Shown here: positions 1-8,262 of the stretch, piece by piece | How positions within the stretch are numbered: the stretch's first letter is position 1 | Layout: each line of letters begins with the position of its first letter | Made by a program: the position numbers and the translations under genes | Source: JAXJQF01 sp036311285 | Lineage (GTDB): Bacteria > Pseudomonadota > Gammaproteobacteria > Enterobacterales > Succinivibrionaceae | NCBI GenBank assembly: GCA_036311285.1 | Contig: JAXJQF010000125.1 | Location: forward strand, 1 to 20,379 | Length of the DNA stretch: 20,379 nt | Reading direction: 5' to 3' | Notes under the pieces: generated by a model | The model's database searches: none | What the model was told of the DNA's origin: nothing | The model's input: only the letters and a program-made list of their open reading frames with translations

Positions 1-96
1 ATAAAGTATCTCTCTATTTTGGTTTGGTAGCTTAAAATATTAGAGTACTTTTGCCCCTTTTTCAATGTCTATATTTCCAATATTTCCGTGAAGAAC

Positions 97-134
97 CAAA
101 AAAATACCCTGATAACTATGTATAGTTTTCAGGG
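97..134 (-). terminator. Rho-independent terminator of the DUF4870-like gene
   Basis: An inverted repeat spans 107-134: CCCTGA pairs with TCAGGG, and after one mismatch AACTAT pairs with ATAGTT. On the minus strand it is followed by a run of T (the A-run at 98-104). It lies 26 bases past the stop of the minus-strand gene ending at 160. Confidence 0.75.
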
Positions 135-159
135 CATTTTCTAAAATATCTCTTTTGAA

Positions 160-465
160 TTACTTAATGAATTCGAAAGCTAACCATGGCTTGTATTCTT
201 CGTTAGCATTTGTAGCCTTGAAGTACTTAACAATGTTACCAATTAAGATTACATAGTAAAGAATTAAAGGAATAACTAAGATAGCTAATAATGCACAAAT
301 AGTAGCACCAATCATAACATTCAAACACTTACGAGCTTCATTCTTTTCTTCAGGTGTTTTACAAACAGCGAAATAGAAAACAAGTGGAGAAATAACGCCT
401 AAAACGATAGATAATAACCACATAATACTAATGTTAGATAGTGAACTTGAATTGTTGTCAGTCAT
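160..465 (-). CDS. DUF4870-like small membrane protein
   Basis: This 101-residue protein has two hydrophobic stretches, at about residues 14-34 and 51-76, each long enough to span the membrane. A short polar segment containing EARKCLN lies between them. That arrangement, with the EA-x-x-x-LN motif before the second helix and a short tail ending in FIK, resembles the DUF4870/Tic20-like family of small integral membrane proteins. The family has no settled function. The start is supported by GGAG about ten bases upstream of the ATG. A good vegetative promoter lies at 541-568 and a terminator at 97-134, so it is probably a single-gene transcript. Family membership is judged by eye from residue pattern and length. 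Confidence 0.65.
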   Translation of the reverse strand: MTDNNSSSLSNISIMWLLSIVLGVISPLVFYFAVCKTPEEKNEARKCLNVMIGATICALLAILVIPLILYYVILIGNIVKYFKATNANEEYKPWLAFEFIK

Positions 466-540
466 GACTTTTTACTCCATACTTTTTGAAAGTTTAAAAA
501 AATTAATTAGTTTAACTTGTAAATATTATTTTTTTTCGTC

Positions 541-568
541 ATTATACACACTTTTACAAAATGTTCAA
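541..568 (-). promoter_or_regulatory. Sigma-70 promoter for the DUF4870-like gene
   Basis: On the minus strand TTGAAC (563-568) and a perfect TATAAT (541-546) are 16 bases apart. Transcription would start near 534, giving a leader of about 70 bases. The rest of the 466-767 divergent interval is AT-rich, and I see no convincing galM promoter in it. A weak candidate -10 (TATAGT/TATATA) lies near 743-757 without a clear -35. Confidence 0.6.
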
Positions 569-767
569 TAAATTGCCAATCTCTAAAAAAAATTTTTTTG
601 CGCTAATTTATAGATTTAAGCACTATAAAAACAACTAATCATAGAATACCACAATACTTATATTGAGGAATTTATAGACATTTTCCTATTTTTGCTACGT
701 AGCACAATTACAACAAACTCAAAATAATTTATTATCAAAAATTATAGTTTTATATAGGCAGTAAGAG

Positions 768-1820
768 ATGAAATTTCAGAATCCAAAAGATATATATTCT
801 TCAAATCCTACAATTTTTACACTAAAAAACAAAAAAAGAACTGTAATTAAGATTATGGATTGGGGAGCAACAATTTTAGATGTTTCTGTATATATTCCAT
901 CTACAAATGAACAACGTTCGTTAATACTAGGCACAGAACCTTCAAAATACAATGAACAAGGTGCTTATATGGGAGCAACAATTGGGCGTGTTGCTGGACG
1001 TATAGAGAATGCTCAATTTAAATTAAATAGACAAACCTATAGAATTCCGCTATTTCAAAACACCAAACATAGTTTGCATGGCGGTCAAATGGGGTTTGAT
1101 AAAAAAAGATTTACAGTTTTAGATTACAACCAATCGTCTATAAGTTTATGTTTAAAATCACCTCATTTAGACGAAGGCTTTCCTGGAAATTTAAACCTTA
1201 TTGTTAATTACAAATTAACAGATAATAACGAATTTATTATTGAATATTACGCTAAAACAGATATCGAAACTCCTATAAACGTTACTAACCATGGCTATTG
1301 GAATTTAGATAAGAAAACTTGTAGTCCAAGTGACTATTCAATTAAAGAACATAAGCTTCGTATAGACTCAGACAGATATTTAGAACTAAGCGCAAATAGT
1401 ATTCCAACAGGAAATTTCTTAAATGTTGAGAATACTATCATGGACTTTAACAAACCTAAAATATTAAAAAATGCGGTGGAGTACCTTGCTGAAACATTTA
1501 TTCAAAACGGTTTAGACCATTGCTTTATTCTAAAAGACAAACATTCTGTTGCTCCAGTTGAACTAATCAGTTCCGACGACAAAGTTAAATTAACTGTAAA
1601 CTCAAACTACCCTTCTGTTCAAGTTTACACTTCTAACTTTTTTAATAAAGAACCGTCACTAGTCCCAAATGTTACTTATAGTAATTACGCAGCTATTTGT
1701 ATAGAACCAGGTTACTATCCAAACGCTATCAATACTCCTCTGTTTACAGAAAAGAACCCTACATTAAAACCAGGAGAAGACTTTAATAAGTTCATTCAAT
1801 TTAAATTTGAGACTTACTAA
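768..1820 (+). CDS. galM: Galactose mutarotase (aldose 1-epimerase)
   Basis: This cytoplasmic enzyme interconverts the alpha and beta anomers of D-galactose and related aldoses, feeding the Leloir pathway. At 350 residues it is close to the usual family length. Family landmarks are GATIGRVAGRI near residues 66-76, LHGG near 104, the catalytic-histidine motif NVTNHGYWNLD near 170-180, and the C-terminal IEPGYYPNAIN, whose Glu is the expected catalytic base. The RBS is weak (AGG about nine bases upstream). A 14-bp hairpin follows. No galK, galT, galE or sugar transporter is adjacent, so the gene stands alone and its physiological sugar cannot be read from context. Other aldose epimerases of the family are possible alternatives. 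Confidence 0.87.
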   Translation: MKFQNPKDIYSSNPTIFTLKNKKRTVIKIMDWGATILDVSVYIPSTNEQRSLILGTEPSKYNEQGAYMGATIGRVAGRIENAQFKLNRQTYRIPLFQNTKHSLHGGQMGFDKKRFTVLDYNQSSISLCLKSPHLDEGFPGNLNLIVNYKLTDNNEFIIEYYAKTDIETPINVTNHGYWNLDKKTCSPSDYSIKEHKLRIDSDRYLELSANSIPTGNFLNVENTIMDFNKPKILKNAVEYLAETFIQNGLDHCFILKDKHSVAPVELISSDDKVKLTVNSNYPSVQVYTSNFFNKEPSLVPNVTYSNYAAICIEPGYYPNAINTPLFTEKNPTLKPGEDFNKFIQFKFETY

Positions 1821-1867
1821 AAAAGAATTTCTTTACTTTAAGTAATATTACATTTGTTATTTTTATG

Positions 1868-1903
1868 AATTACTGCTTGTTCTTAACAAGCAGTAATTGT
1901 TTA
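1868..1903 (+). terminator. Terminator hairpin between galM and the ABC exporter
   Basis: A perfect 14-bp stem (AATTACTGCTTGTT at 1868-1881 with its complement at 1885-1898) has a 3-base loop. A short T-rich tail follows on the plus strand. It sits between convergent genes. The plus orientation, ending galM, looks better than the minus, where the tail is A-rich. Confidence 0.7.
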
Positions 1904-1990
1904 GATTATGTATATAAACTCATTTTTATAAGTGTCATTTAATTTTGTAAATAAATCGAAATTTCACAAAACTACTTTAAACAACTGTAA

Positions 1991-3781
1991 CTAAAATTGT
2001 TTCTCAACTACACAATCCTTTTTTAAGAACAGTTTCTTATTATGGAATTTATCAAGCGTATCCCTATGACCAACACTAACAATAATTACATCCTTTAACT
2101 GTTCTTGAATTAAAGTATATAGTTTATTCTCATTAGTGATATCCAAAGCACTTGATGCTTCATCCATAAATAACACGTCTGGTTTATTAACAACAACTCT
2201 TAAGAATGCAATTCTTTGTTGCTCACCAAGACTCAATACATGAGACCAATTATCGATTAAGTCTAATTTATCTTTTAAATAGTTTAAACCTACATAGTCT
2301 AACAATGAAGCAACATCAACCTTCTCATCCACTGGTGAAGGATAGAATATAGCTTCCTTAATAGTACCTAAAGGCATATATGGCTTTTGACTTAAAAATA
2401 ATACTTTAGAGTCTTTTGGAAACAATATATTCCCTTTAGCATAAGGCCATAATCTTGCAAAAGCTCTAAGTAAAGTAGATTTACCAAGACCACTTTCACC
2501 TTTAACTAACAAGCTATCACCCTTTGTTAATTCTAAATTTAAACCTTTAACCAACACTGTTCCATCAGGTTTAGTAACATCAAGTTCTTTTACCCCCAAA
2601 ATTGAATCTGATATAACCTCTGTTGGTTTATTTAAATCATTAACATTTTGTAAACTGCTTTCAAATAAAGCCAAACGGTCTACTACTGCCTTCCATGAGG
2701 CTAATTGAGGGAATATATCCATTATTGTAGATAAAGAATCATACACCTTTCCAAATGCTGAGTTTATTTGCATTAAACTACCAATTGTAATAACCTTTGC
2801 AAAATATAAAGGAGAAGCTACTAAAATAGGGAAAATTACAGCAGTTTGCGCACAACCGAATATAAAGAAATTTAGAGCCTTTGTTCTATTAATTAAGTAT
2901 ATATAGTTTCCTACTACATCCTTAAATCTAGCTCTAAAAGTTTTGTTTTCTTCATCTTCACCTCTATATAAAGCAACCGATTCAGCATTTTCTCTTAAAC
3001 GAATTAAAGAAAAACGATAGTCAGCTTCATACCTTTGTTGTCTAAAATTTAATAACGCTAATGGTTTACCAATAAAGAATGTAATGATTGTGCCAATTGT
3101 TGCATACCCTAAAGCTAAATAGAATAAATAACCACTTGGTAAATGAATAGTAGTATTAAACACATTCATATCAACAGCTGGAGAAAGTTCCCATAAAACA
3201 ATAGCAAAGGTAATAAGCATTGCTATTGATGTAACAATATTGATAATAATACTGATAGTGAGAGACGCAAATGATTGCATATCCTCTGCTATACGTTGAT
3301 CAGGATTATCAGTCATGTTGTCTGTCAACTGTAGACAATAATAACTCCCGTTAGCTAAGTAACGATCAACATAATGTTGTGTTAACCATTTTCTCCATCT
3401 AATAGTTAAAGCTGATACAACGTAAGCTTTATATACAACTGTTACTACATGACATGTAGCTAGAAATACGAACAATATTATACCTGCGATAAATCCATCC
3501 ATATTATATTGTTGAATAAAATCCCAAAACTCCTTGTACCAGTTATTAAACTGTTTCGCTAAATAGATGGTCATTACGGTAAAGAAAGCAATACCTACAA
3601 CTTGTAACCAAGCCCATAAACTTTCCTTTGTAATCCAAAACGGAATTAAAATTCTCCAAAAAGCCTTTAAAGTTTGTAACAAAGGAAGACTTTCATGCTT
3701 AGAAGGATTACCTCCATCTAAACGCCTTTCCCCAAAAACACTTTTCATTTTGGATTTATTTTTATTTTTTATAATACTCAC
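1991..3781 (-). CDS. ABC exporter, fused permease/ATPase, YddA/SbmA-like
   Basis: One polypeptide joins an N-terminal membrane domain of the ABC_membrane_2 (SbmA/BacA, YddA, peroxisomal ABCD) type to a C-terminal ATPase. Counting from the proposed GTG start, hydrophobic helices lie roughly at residues 55-75, 97-120, 175-197, 217-240 and 305-330. Walker A is GESGLGKST (428-436), the signature is LSLGEQQ (516-522), Walker B is VLFMDEA (536-542) and the H-loop His is near 572. The family exports or imports peptides and other hydrophobic compounds, and the substrate here is unknown. I prefer GTG at 3781 because AAAAGGA lies eight bases upstream. The in-frame ATG at 3820 would add 13 residues but has no nearby RBS. 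It is the last gene of an apparent HU-HAD-exporter operon. Confidence 0.85.
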   Translation of the reverse strand: MSIIKNKNKSKMKSVFGERRLDGGNPSKHESLPLLQTLKAFWRILIPFWITKESLWAWLQVVGIAFFTVMTIYLAKQFNNWYKEFWDFIQQYNMDGFIAGIILFVFLATCHVVTVVYKAYVVSALTIRWRKWLTQHYVDRYLANGSYYCLQLTDNMTDNPDQRIAEDMQSFASLTISIIINIVTSIAMLITFAIVLWELSPAVDMNVFNTTIHLPSGYLFYLALGYATIGTIITFFIGKPLALLNFRQQRYEADYRFSLIRLRENAESVALYRGEDEENKTFRARFKDVVGNYIYLINRTKALNFFIFGCAQTAVIFPILVASPLYFAKVITIGSLMQINSAFGKVYDSLSTIMDIFPQLASWKAVVDRLALFESSLQNVNDLNKPTEVISDSILGVKELDVTKPDGTVLVKGLNLELTKGDSLLVKGESGLGKSTLLRAFARLWPYAKGNILFPKDSKVLFLSQKPYMPLGTIKEAIFYPSPVDEKVDVASLLDYVGLNYLKDKLDLIDNWSHVLSLGEQQRIAFLRVVVNKPDVLFMDEASSALDITNENKLYTLIQEQLKDVIIVSVGHRDTLDKFHNKKLFLKKDCVVEKQF

Positions 3782-3831
3782 GTGCTCATTCCTTTTATTA
3801 GTCAATGTGCCTAAACACATAAGAGATAAAA

Positions 3832-4641
3832 CTATACCTCGGCAAATATAGTTTCAAGTGCAATTGCAATTCCATCCTCATCGTTACTTGCTGTAACTTT
3901 ATCTGCAATCTCAAGAACCTTAGGATTACTATTTTTCATAGCTATTCCTAAACCTGCTACTTGCAACATATGCATATCGTTTTCTTCATCCCCAAATGCA
4001 ATCGAATCTTTAACATCAATACCAAGTTCTTTACATAAAGATATCAAAGCATTTCCCTTAGAAACAGTTTTAGCTAGAACCTCTAAGAAACAATGAAGAC
4101 TTCTTACCACACTGTAAACTTCTCTAACGTCATCTATTTTTTCTGCAACTAAATCTAAATCTTCCTTATCTGCTAAAAACATAAACTTATAAAATTGTTC
4201 ATCATCTTCAATTTCATGAAAATCAACTACACTGGCGTCTAAATCACAGATGTACATCTCGTATTCTGTATAAGGATTTTCTTTTTCTGTTATTAAACCT
4301 CTGGTAACAGAGAAAGCATGAAAATCTACATTCAAATCTCTTCCTCTTTGAGCAAGTATCTTTACCTCTTTACCTGAGATTGTATCAGTACAAATAGGCT
4401 TACTTAAATTACTTAGTTCAAAAACAGCAGCTCCATTAAAGGTGATTGCAAATTGGTTAGATTCCTTAATCTGAAGCTCATTTGAAATTTTTCTTATTCC
4501 TTCGACAGGCCTACCTGTTGCTAAGACAAGCTTAATCCCCTTTTGTTTTAAATCTAGTAAAACTTTCTTAGTATTTACACTAATGCTTTTATGAGAATCT
4601 AGTAATGTTCCATCTAAATCTGTTGCAATTAACTTGTACAT
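3832..4641 (-). CDS. Cof-type HAD-IIB hydrolase (sugar-phosphate/FMN phosphatase family)
   Basis: This 269-residue soluble phosphatase belongs to the haloacid dehalogenase superfamily, subclass IIB. Motif I is D8-L-D10-G-T with the nucleophile and acid/base aspartates. Motif II is LVLATGR (38-44), motif III is K195 in SKGNAL, and motif IV is GDEEND (217-222), supplying the Mg-binding acids. The cap domain lies between residues of about 85 and 185. Members dephosphorylate sugar phosphates, pyridoxal phosphate or FMN with broad specificity, and sequence does not fix the substrate. AAAGG lies six bases before the ATG. The start is 19 bases after the HU stop and the stop is 50 bases before the exporter start, so co-transcription is likely. 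Confidence 0.88.
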   Translation of the reverse strand: MYKLIATDLDGTLLDSHKSISVNTKKVLLDLKQKGIKLVLATGRPVEGIRKISNELQIKESNQFAITFNGAAVFELSNLSKPICTDTISGKEVKILAQRGRDLNVDFHAFSVTRGLITEKENPYTEYEMYICDLDASVVDFHEIEDDEQFYKFMFLADKEDLDLVAEKIDDVREVYSVVRSLHCFLEVLAKTVSKGNALISLCKELGIDVKDSIAFGDEENDMHMLQVAGLGIAMKNSNPKVLEIADKVTASNDEDGIAIALETIFAEV

Positions 4642-4660
4642 TAAAAACCTTTATTAAACT

Positions 4661-4933
4661 TTACTTAACACTTTCCTTTAACGACTTAGCAGGAGAAAAT
4701 ACAGGTACACTTTTAGCTGGAACCATAACATCCTTACCAGTCTTTAAATTTTTACAAATTCTAGGAGATCTAAAACTAACTTTAAATGTTCCAAATCCAG
4801 GTAACACTATCGATTCACCTTCTGATAAAACTCCATGAATTTCATTTAATATAACATCAAGAGCTGCTGCTGCAGCCTTTTGAGTTAAATTTGCGTTCTT
4901 TGCCATTCCCTTAACCAAATCAGCCTTGTTCAT
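4661..4933 (-). CDS. hup: HU-family nucleoid DNA-binding protein
   Basis: This 90-residue histone-like protein has the usual HU length and opens with MNKADLVK, like E. coli HU. It contains the family core LPGFGTFKV (44-52), the start of the DNA-binding arm (R55, R58) and the C-terminal VPVFSPAKSLKESV helix. HU binds DNA as a dimer and bends it by wedging Pro63, at the tip of each beta arm, between base pairs. Here the arm tip reads CKNLKTG, so position 63 is Leu instead of Pro and the usual Gly60 is Cys. The RBS TGGAGGT is strong. Divergent purH and a nearby yjaG-like gene recall the E. coli hupA neighbourhood. IHF is unlikely given overall similarity to HupA. Confidence 0.9.
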   Translation of the reverse strand: MNKADLVKGMAKNANLTQKAAAAALDVILNEIHGVLSEGESIVLPGFGTFKVSFRSPRICKNLKTGKDVMVPAKSVPVFSPAKSLKESVK

Positions 4934-4984
4934 TCAGACCTCCATTTATTCCATAATAATTATCGTTTCAATTAAAATGACATC

Positions 4985-5012
4985 ATTTTACTACTATTCT
5001 AGCTATATTCAA
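4985..5012 (-). promoter_or_regulatory. Candidate sigma-70 promoter of the HU-HAD-exporter operon
   Basis: On the minus strand TTGAAT (5007-5012) and TAAAAT (4985-4990) are 16 bases apart, about 50 bases upstream of the HU ATG. No equally good promoter for divergent purH was found in 4934-5231. TTGACA at 5032-5037 on the plus strand lacks a correctly spaced -10. Confidence 0.45.
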
Positions 5013-5231
5013 AATTTGAAGAGCAAACTATTTGACACTCATTCTATAGTAGTTGTTGTAATAAACTTAAATAATACAGTAGTTACATAAAGTCAACTTT
5101 TAAGGAATAGGAATAAGTCAAATTTTTTGTAGTATTTAATATCAATTTTCGTTAAAATGTTCACATTATTTTCAAGTTAGAAGACAATTATTGTTTTTCT
5201 TTAAAAACAAACAAAAGTTGAGGTTTAATCG

Positions 5232-6824
5232 ATGGATAACGTTCGTCCAATTAGAAGAGCTCTTATCAGTGTTTCTGACAAGACTGGTGTACTTGATTTT
5301 GCAAAAGCTTTATCGCAACGTGGTGTTGAAATTTTATCAACAGGCGGCACAGCTAAGTTATTAGCAGATAATGGTGTTAACTGTATTGAAGTTAGTGACT
5401 TTACTGGCTTCCCTGAAATGATGGGTGGTCGTGTTAAGACTTTACACCCTAAAATCCATGGTGGTATTTTAGGTCGTAGAGGTACAGACGATGAAGTTAT
5501 GCAACAACACGACATTAAACCAATCGACTTAGTTGTTGTTAACTTATACCCATTTGCTGCAACAGTTGCTAAGCCAGATTGTACCTTAGAAATGGCTATC
5601 GAAAACATAGATATCGGTGGTCCTACAATGGTTAGAAGTGCAGCAAAGAACTTCAAGGATGTAGCAATCGTAGTTAATGCATGCAACTACGACAGAGTAA
5701 TTGCTGAAATGGATAGCAACAGCAACTCTTTAACATACGAAACAAGATTTGATTTATCAATCGCTGCTTTTGAACATACTGCTGCATACGATGGAATGAT
5801 TTCAAACTACTTCGGTACTAAAGTTCCAAGCTACGGCATCAAGGAAGAATCAGATCCAGAATCAGCATTCCCTCGTACATTCAATACTCAATTTATTAAA
5901 AAGCAAGACATGCGTTACGGTGAAAACGGTCACCAAAAGGCTGCTTTCTATGTTGAAGCTAATAACAATAACGCAAGCATCTCTACTGCTAACCAATTAC
6001 AAGGTAAAGCATTATCTTACAACAACATCTCTGATACAGACGCTGCGTTAGAATGTGTTAAGGAATTCAAAGAACCTGCGTGTGTTATCGTTAAGCACGC
6101 TAACCCATGTGGTGTTGCAATTGGTAAAGATGCATTTGAAGCATATGACAAAGCATTCCGTACAGACCCTACTTCAGCATTCGGTGGTATCATCGCATTC
6201 AACTGTGAATTAGATGAAAAGACTGCACAAGAAATTGTAAACAGACAATTCTGCGAAGTAATCATTGCTCCTAAGGTTTCTGAAGGGGCTGCAAAAGCAG
6301 TTTCTGCTAAGAAGAACGTAAGATTATTAGAATGTGGTTTCTGGGAAAACCGTGTTCCAGCATTAGACTACAAGCGTGTAACTGGTGGTTTATTAGTTCA
6401 AGACGCTGACGTTCATGATATCACTGCAGACGATTTACAAGTTGTTACAAAGCTTGCACCTACTCCAGAACAAATTGAAGAAATGTTATTTGCATGGAAG
6501 GTTGTTAAGTTTACTAAATCTAACGCTATCGTTTACACAAGAGACAAGCAAACAATCGGTATTGGTGCAGGTCAAATGAGTCGAGTATTCTCAGCTGAAA
6601 TTGCTTGTATCAAGGCAGAAAGAGAAGGCTTGGAAGTTAAAGGTTCTGCATTAGCTTCTGATGCATTCTTCCCATTCCGTGATGGTATAGATGCTGCTGC
6701 TAAGGCTGGTATCACTTGTATCATCCAACCAGGTGGTTCAGTACGTGACCAAGAATGTATCGACGCTGCTAACGAACATGGTATCGTAATGGTATTCACA
6801 GGTGTACGTCACTTCCGTCACTAA
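5232..6824 (+). CDS. purH: Bifunctional AICAR transformylase / IMP cyclohydrolase
   Basis: PurH catalyses the last two steps of IMP synthesis: formyl transfer from 10-formyl-THF to AICAR, then ring closure. At 530 residues it has the expected length. The N-terminal MGS-like cyclohydrolase domain contains ISVSDKTG (12-19), STGGTAKLL (36-44) and GGRVKTLHPKIHGG (65-78). The transformylase domain contains the catalytic K288-H289 within VKHANPCGVA. Other conserved blocks are RYGENGHQKAAFY (228-240) and the C-terminal IIQPGGSVRDQECIDAA. GAGG lies eight bases before the ATG. It is followed by purD in the same direction, with a strong hairpin between them. Codon use favours a small set of codons (TTA, GGT, GTT), consistent with good expression. 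Confidence 0.98.
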   Translation: MDNVRPIRRALISVSDKTGVLDFAKALSQRGVEILSTGGTAKLLADNGVNCIEVSDFTGFPEMMGGRVKTLHPKIHGGILGRRGTDDEVMQQHDIKPIDLVVVNLYPFAATVAKPDCTLEMAIENIDIGGPTMVRSAAKNFKDVAIVVNACNYDRVIAEMDSNSNSLTYETRFDLSIAAFEHTAAYDGMISNYFGTKVPSYGIKEESDPESAFPRTFNTQFIKKQDMRYGENGHQKAAFYVEANNNNASISTANQLQGKALSYNNISDTDAALECVKEFKEPACVIVKHANPCGVAIGKDAFEAYDKAFRTDPTSAFGGIIAFNCELDEKTAQEIVNRQFCEVIIAPKVSEGAAKAVSAKKNVRLLECGFWENRVPALDYKRVTGGLLVQDADVHDITADDLQVVTKLAPTPEQIEEMLFAWKVVKFTKSNAIVYTRDKQTIGIGAGQMSRVFSAEIACIKAEREGLEVKGSALASDAFFPFRDGIDAAAKAGITCIIQPGGSVRDQECIDAANEHGIVMVFTGVRHFRH

Positions 6825-6841
6825 TAGATAAATTTTAGCTG

Positions 6842-6879
6842 CTAAAAAGAGACACTCAATTAGTATTGTCTCTTTTTAG
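6842..6879 (+). terminator. Intercistronic terminator or attenuator between purH and purD
   Basis: A perfect 13-bp stem (CTAAAAAGAGACA at 6842-6854 with its complement at 6867-6879) has a 12-base loop. The downstream arm contains CTCTTTTT, so the T-run is inside the stem. It ends only 18 bases before the purD ATG. It could attenuate purD, protect the purH 3' end, or mark an RNA-processing point. Confidence 0.65.
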
Positions 6880-6897
6880 TTATCACAAGGATAAAAT

Positions 6898-8187
6898 ATG
6901 AAAGTTTTAATTATTGGCAATGGTGGTCGTGAACATGCTTTAGCATGGAAGGCTGCTCAATCTCAATTAGTTAGCGAAGTTTTTGTAGCACCTGGTAACC
7001 CAGGTACAGCAAGTGAAGACAAAATTAAGAATGTTAACATCGGCGTAACCGACGTTGACGCTTTAGTTTCTTTTGCAAAAGAAAACAACGTTGATTTAAC
7101 TATCGTTGGACCAGAAGCTCCCTTAGTTATTGGTGTCGTTGACGCATTCCAAGCTGCAGATTTAAGAATTTTTGGGCCTTCAAAGAACGCTGCTCAGCTA
7201 GAAGGTTCTAAGTCTTTCACTAAGGATTTCTTAGCTCGTCACAACATCCCTACAGCTAAGTACGAAGTATTTACTGAAACTGACAAGGCTTTAGAATATT
7301 TAGATAAGGTTGGAGCTCCAATCGTTATCAAGGCAGACGGTTTAGCTGCTGGTAAAGGCGTTATCGTTGCTATGAACTTAGATGAAGCAAAAGATGCAGT
7401 GAAAGACATGCTTTCAGGTAATGCTTTTGGTGACGCAGGATCTCGTGTAGTAATCGAAGATTTCTTATCAGGTGAAGAAGCTTCATTTATCGTAATGGTA
7501 GATGGCGAAAACGTTGTTCCAATGGCAACAAGCCAAGATCACAAGCGTGTTGGAGACAAGGATACAGGCCCTAACACTGGTGGTATGGGAGCATATTCTC
7601 CTGCACCAGTTGTAACTCAAGACGTTTTCGATAAGGTTATGGAACAAATCATTTACCCAACAGTAAATGGTATGAAAGCAGAAGGTAACAAATACGTTGG
7701 TTTCTTATACGCTGGTTTAATGATCGACGCACAAGGTAATCCAAAGGTAATTGAATACAACTGCCGTTTTGGTGACCCTGAAACTCAACCAATCATGATG
7801 CGTATGCAATCTGACTTAGTTGACTTATGTAACAAGGCTGTTGACGGTAAGCTAAAGGGTGAAATTGCTAAGTATGATGACCGTGCAGCTGTTGGCGTGG
7901 TATTAGCAGCAAAGAACTACCCTTCTACTCCACAAAAGGGTGACGTAATCTCTGGTTTAGATTACAACTTCCCTAGCGACACAAAGATTTTCCAAGCAGG
8001 TACATCATTAAAGGATGGTAACGTTGTTACATCAGGTGGTCGTGTATTATGTGCTACTGCACTAGGTAACACTGTTCTAGAAGCTCAACAAAAAGCATAC
8101 GAAGCAATCAAGCATATCAACTGGGACGGTATGTTCTATAGAAGCGATATTGCTTACAGAGCAATTGAAAGAGAACAAAATAAGTAA
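6898..8187 (+). CDS. purD: Phosphoribosylamine-glycine ligase (GAR synthetase)
   Basis: PurD is the second enzyme of purine synthesis and joins glycine to phosphoribosylamine using ATP. At 429 residues it matches the family. It starts with the glycine-rich MKVLIIGNGGREHALAWK. It then has GPEAPLVIGVVDAF, the ATP-grasp loop KADGLAAGKGVIVA, the signature DHKRVGDKDTGPNTGGMGAY, and EYNCRFGDPETQ with metal-binding residues. AAGGA lies seven to eight bases before the ATG, just beyond the purH-purD hairpin. The purHD pair is the standard gammaproteobacterial arrangement. A clear terminator follows. Confidence 0.98.
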   Translation: MKVLIIGNGGREHALAWKAAQSQLVSEVFVAPGNPGTASEDKIKNVNIGVTDVDALVSFAKENNVDLTIVGPEAPLVIGVVDAFQAADLRIFGPSKNAAQLEGSKSFTKDFLARHNIPTAKYEVFTETDKALEYLDKVGAPIVIKADGLAAGKGVIVAMNLDEAKDAVKDMLSGNAFGDAGSRVVIEDFLSGEEASFIVMVDGENVVPMATSQDHKRVGDKDTGPNTGGMGAYSPAPVVTQDVFDKVMEQIIYPTVNGMKAEGNKYVGFLYAGLMIDAQGNPKVIEYNCRFGDPETQPIMMRMQSDLVDLCNKAVDGKLKGEIAKYDDRAAVGVVLAAKNYPSTPQKGDVISGLDYNFPSDTKIFQAGTSLKDGNVVTSGGRVLCATALGNTVLEAQQKAYEAIKHINWDGMFYRSDIAYRAIEREQNK

Positions 8188-8205
8188 TCTTTCATAAAAC
8201 GATTT

Positions 8206-8239
8206 AAATAGGACAGTTTTTACTGTCCTATTTTCATTT
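8206..8239 (+). terminator. Rho-independent terminator of purHD
   Basis: A 12-bp stem (AAATAGGACAGT at 8206-8217 with ACTGTCCTATTT at 8222-8233) has a TTTT loop and is followed by a T-rich tail. It starts 18 bases after the purD stop. Confidence 0.85.
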
Positions 8240-8262
8240 AAAGTTAGATAAAGAAGTGATGT

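Noticed and set aside
1..96. Possible end of a gene at the left edge
   Set aside because: All frames reach a stop within a few codons or give no recognisable peptide, so I report nothing coding here.
3567..3851. Plus-strand open frame opposite the ABC exporter start
   Set aside because: It is antisense to a well-supported gene, has no RBS and resembles no family I know.
5021..5036. PurR-like operator upstream of purH
   Set aside because: The left half GCAAAC fits, but the right half TTTGAC does not complete the palindrome and the central CG is missing. No well-spaced promoter overlaps it.
5225..5686. Minus-strand open frame opposite purH
   Set aside because: It is entirely within purH. The open frame follows from the strong codon bias of that gene.
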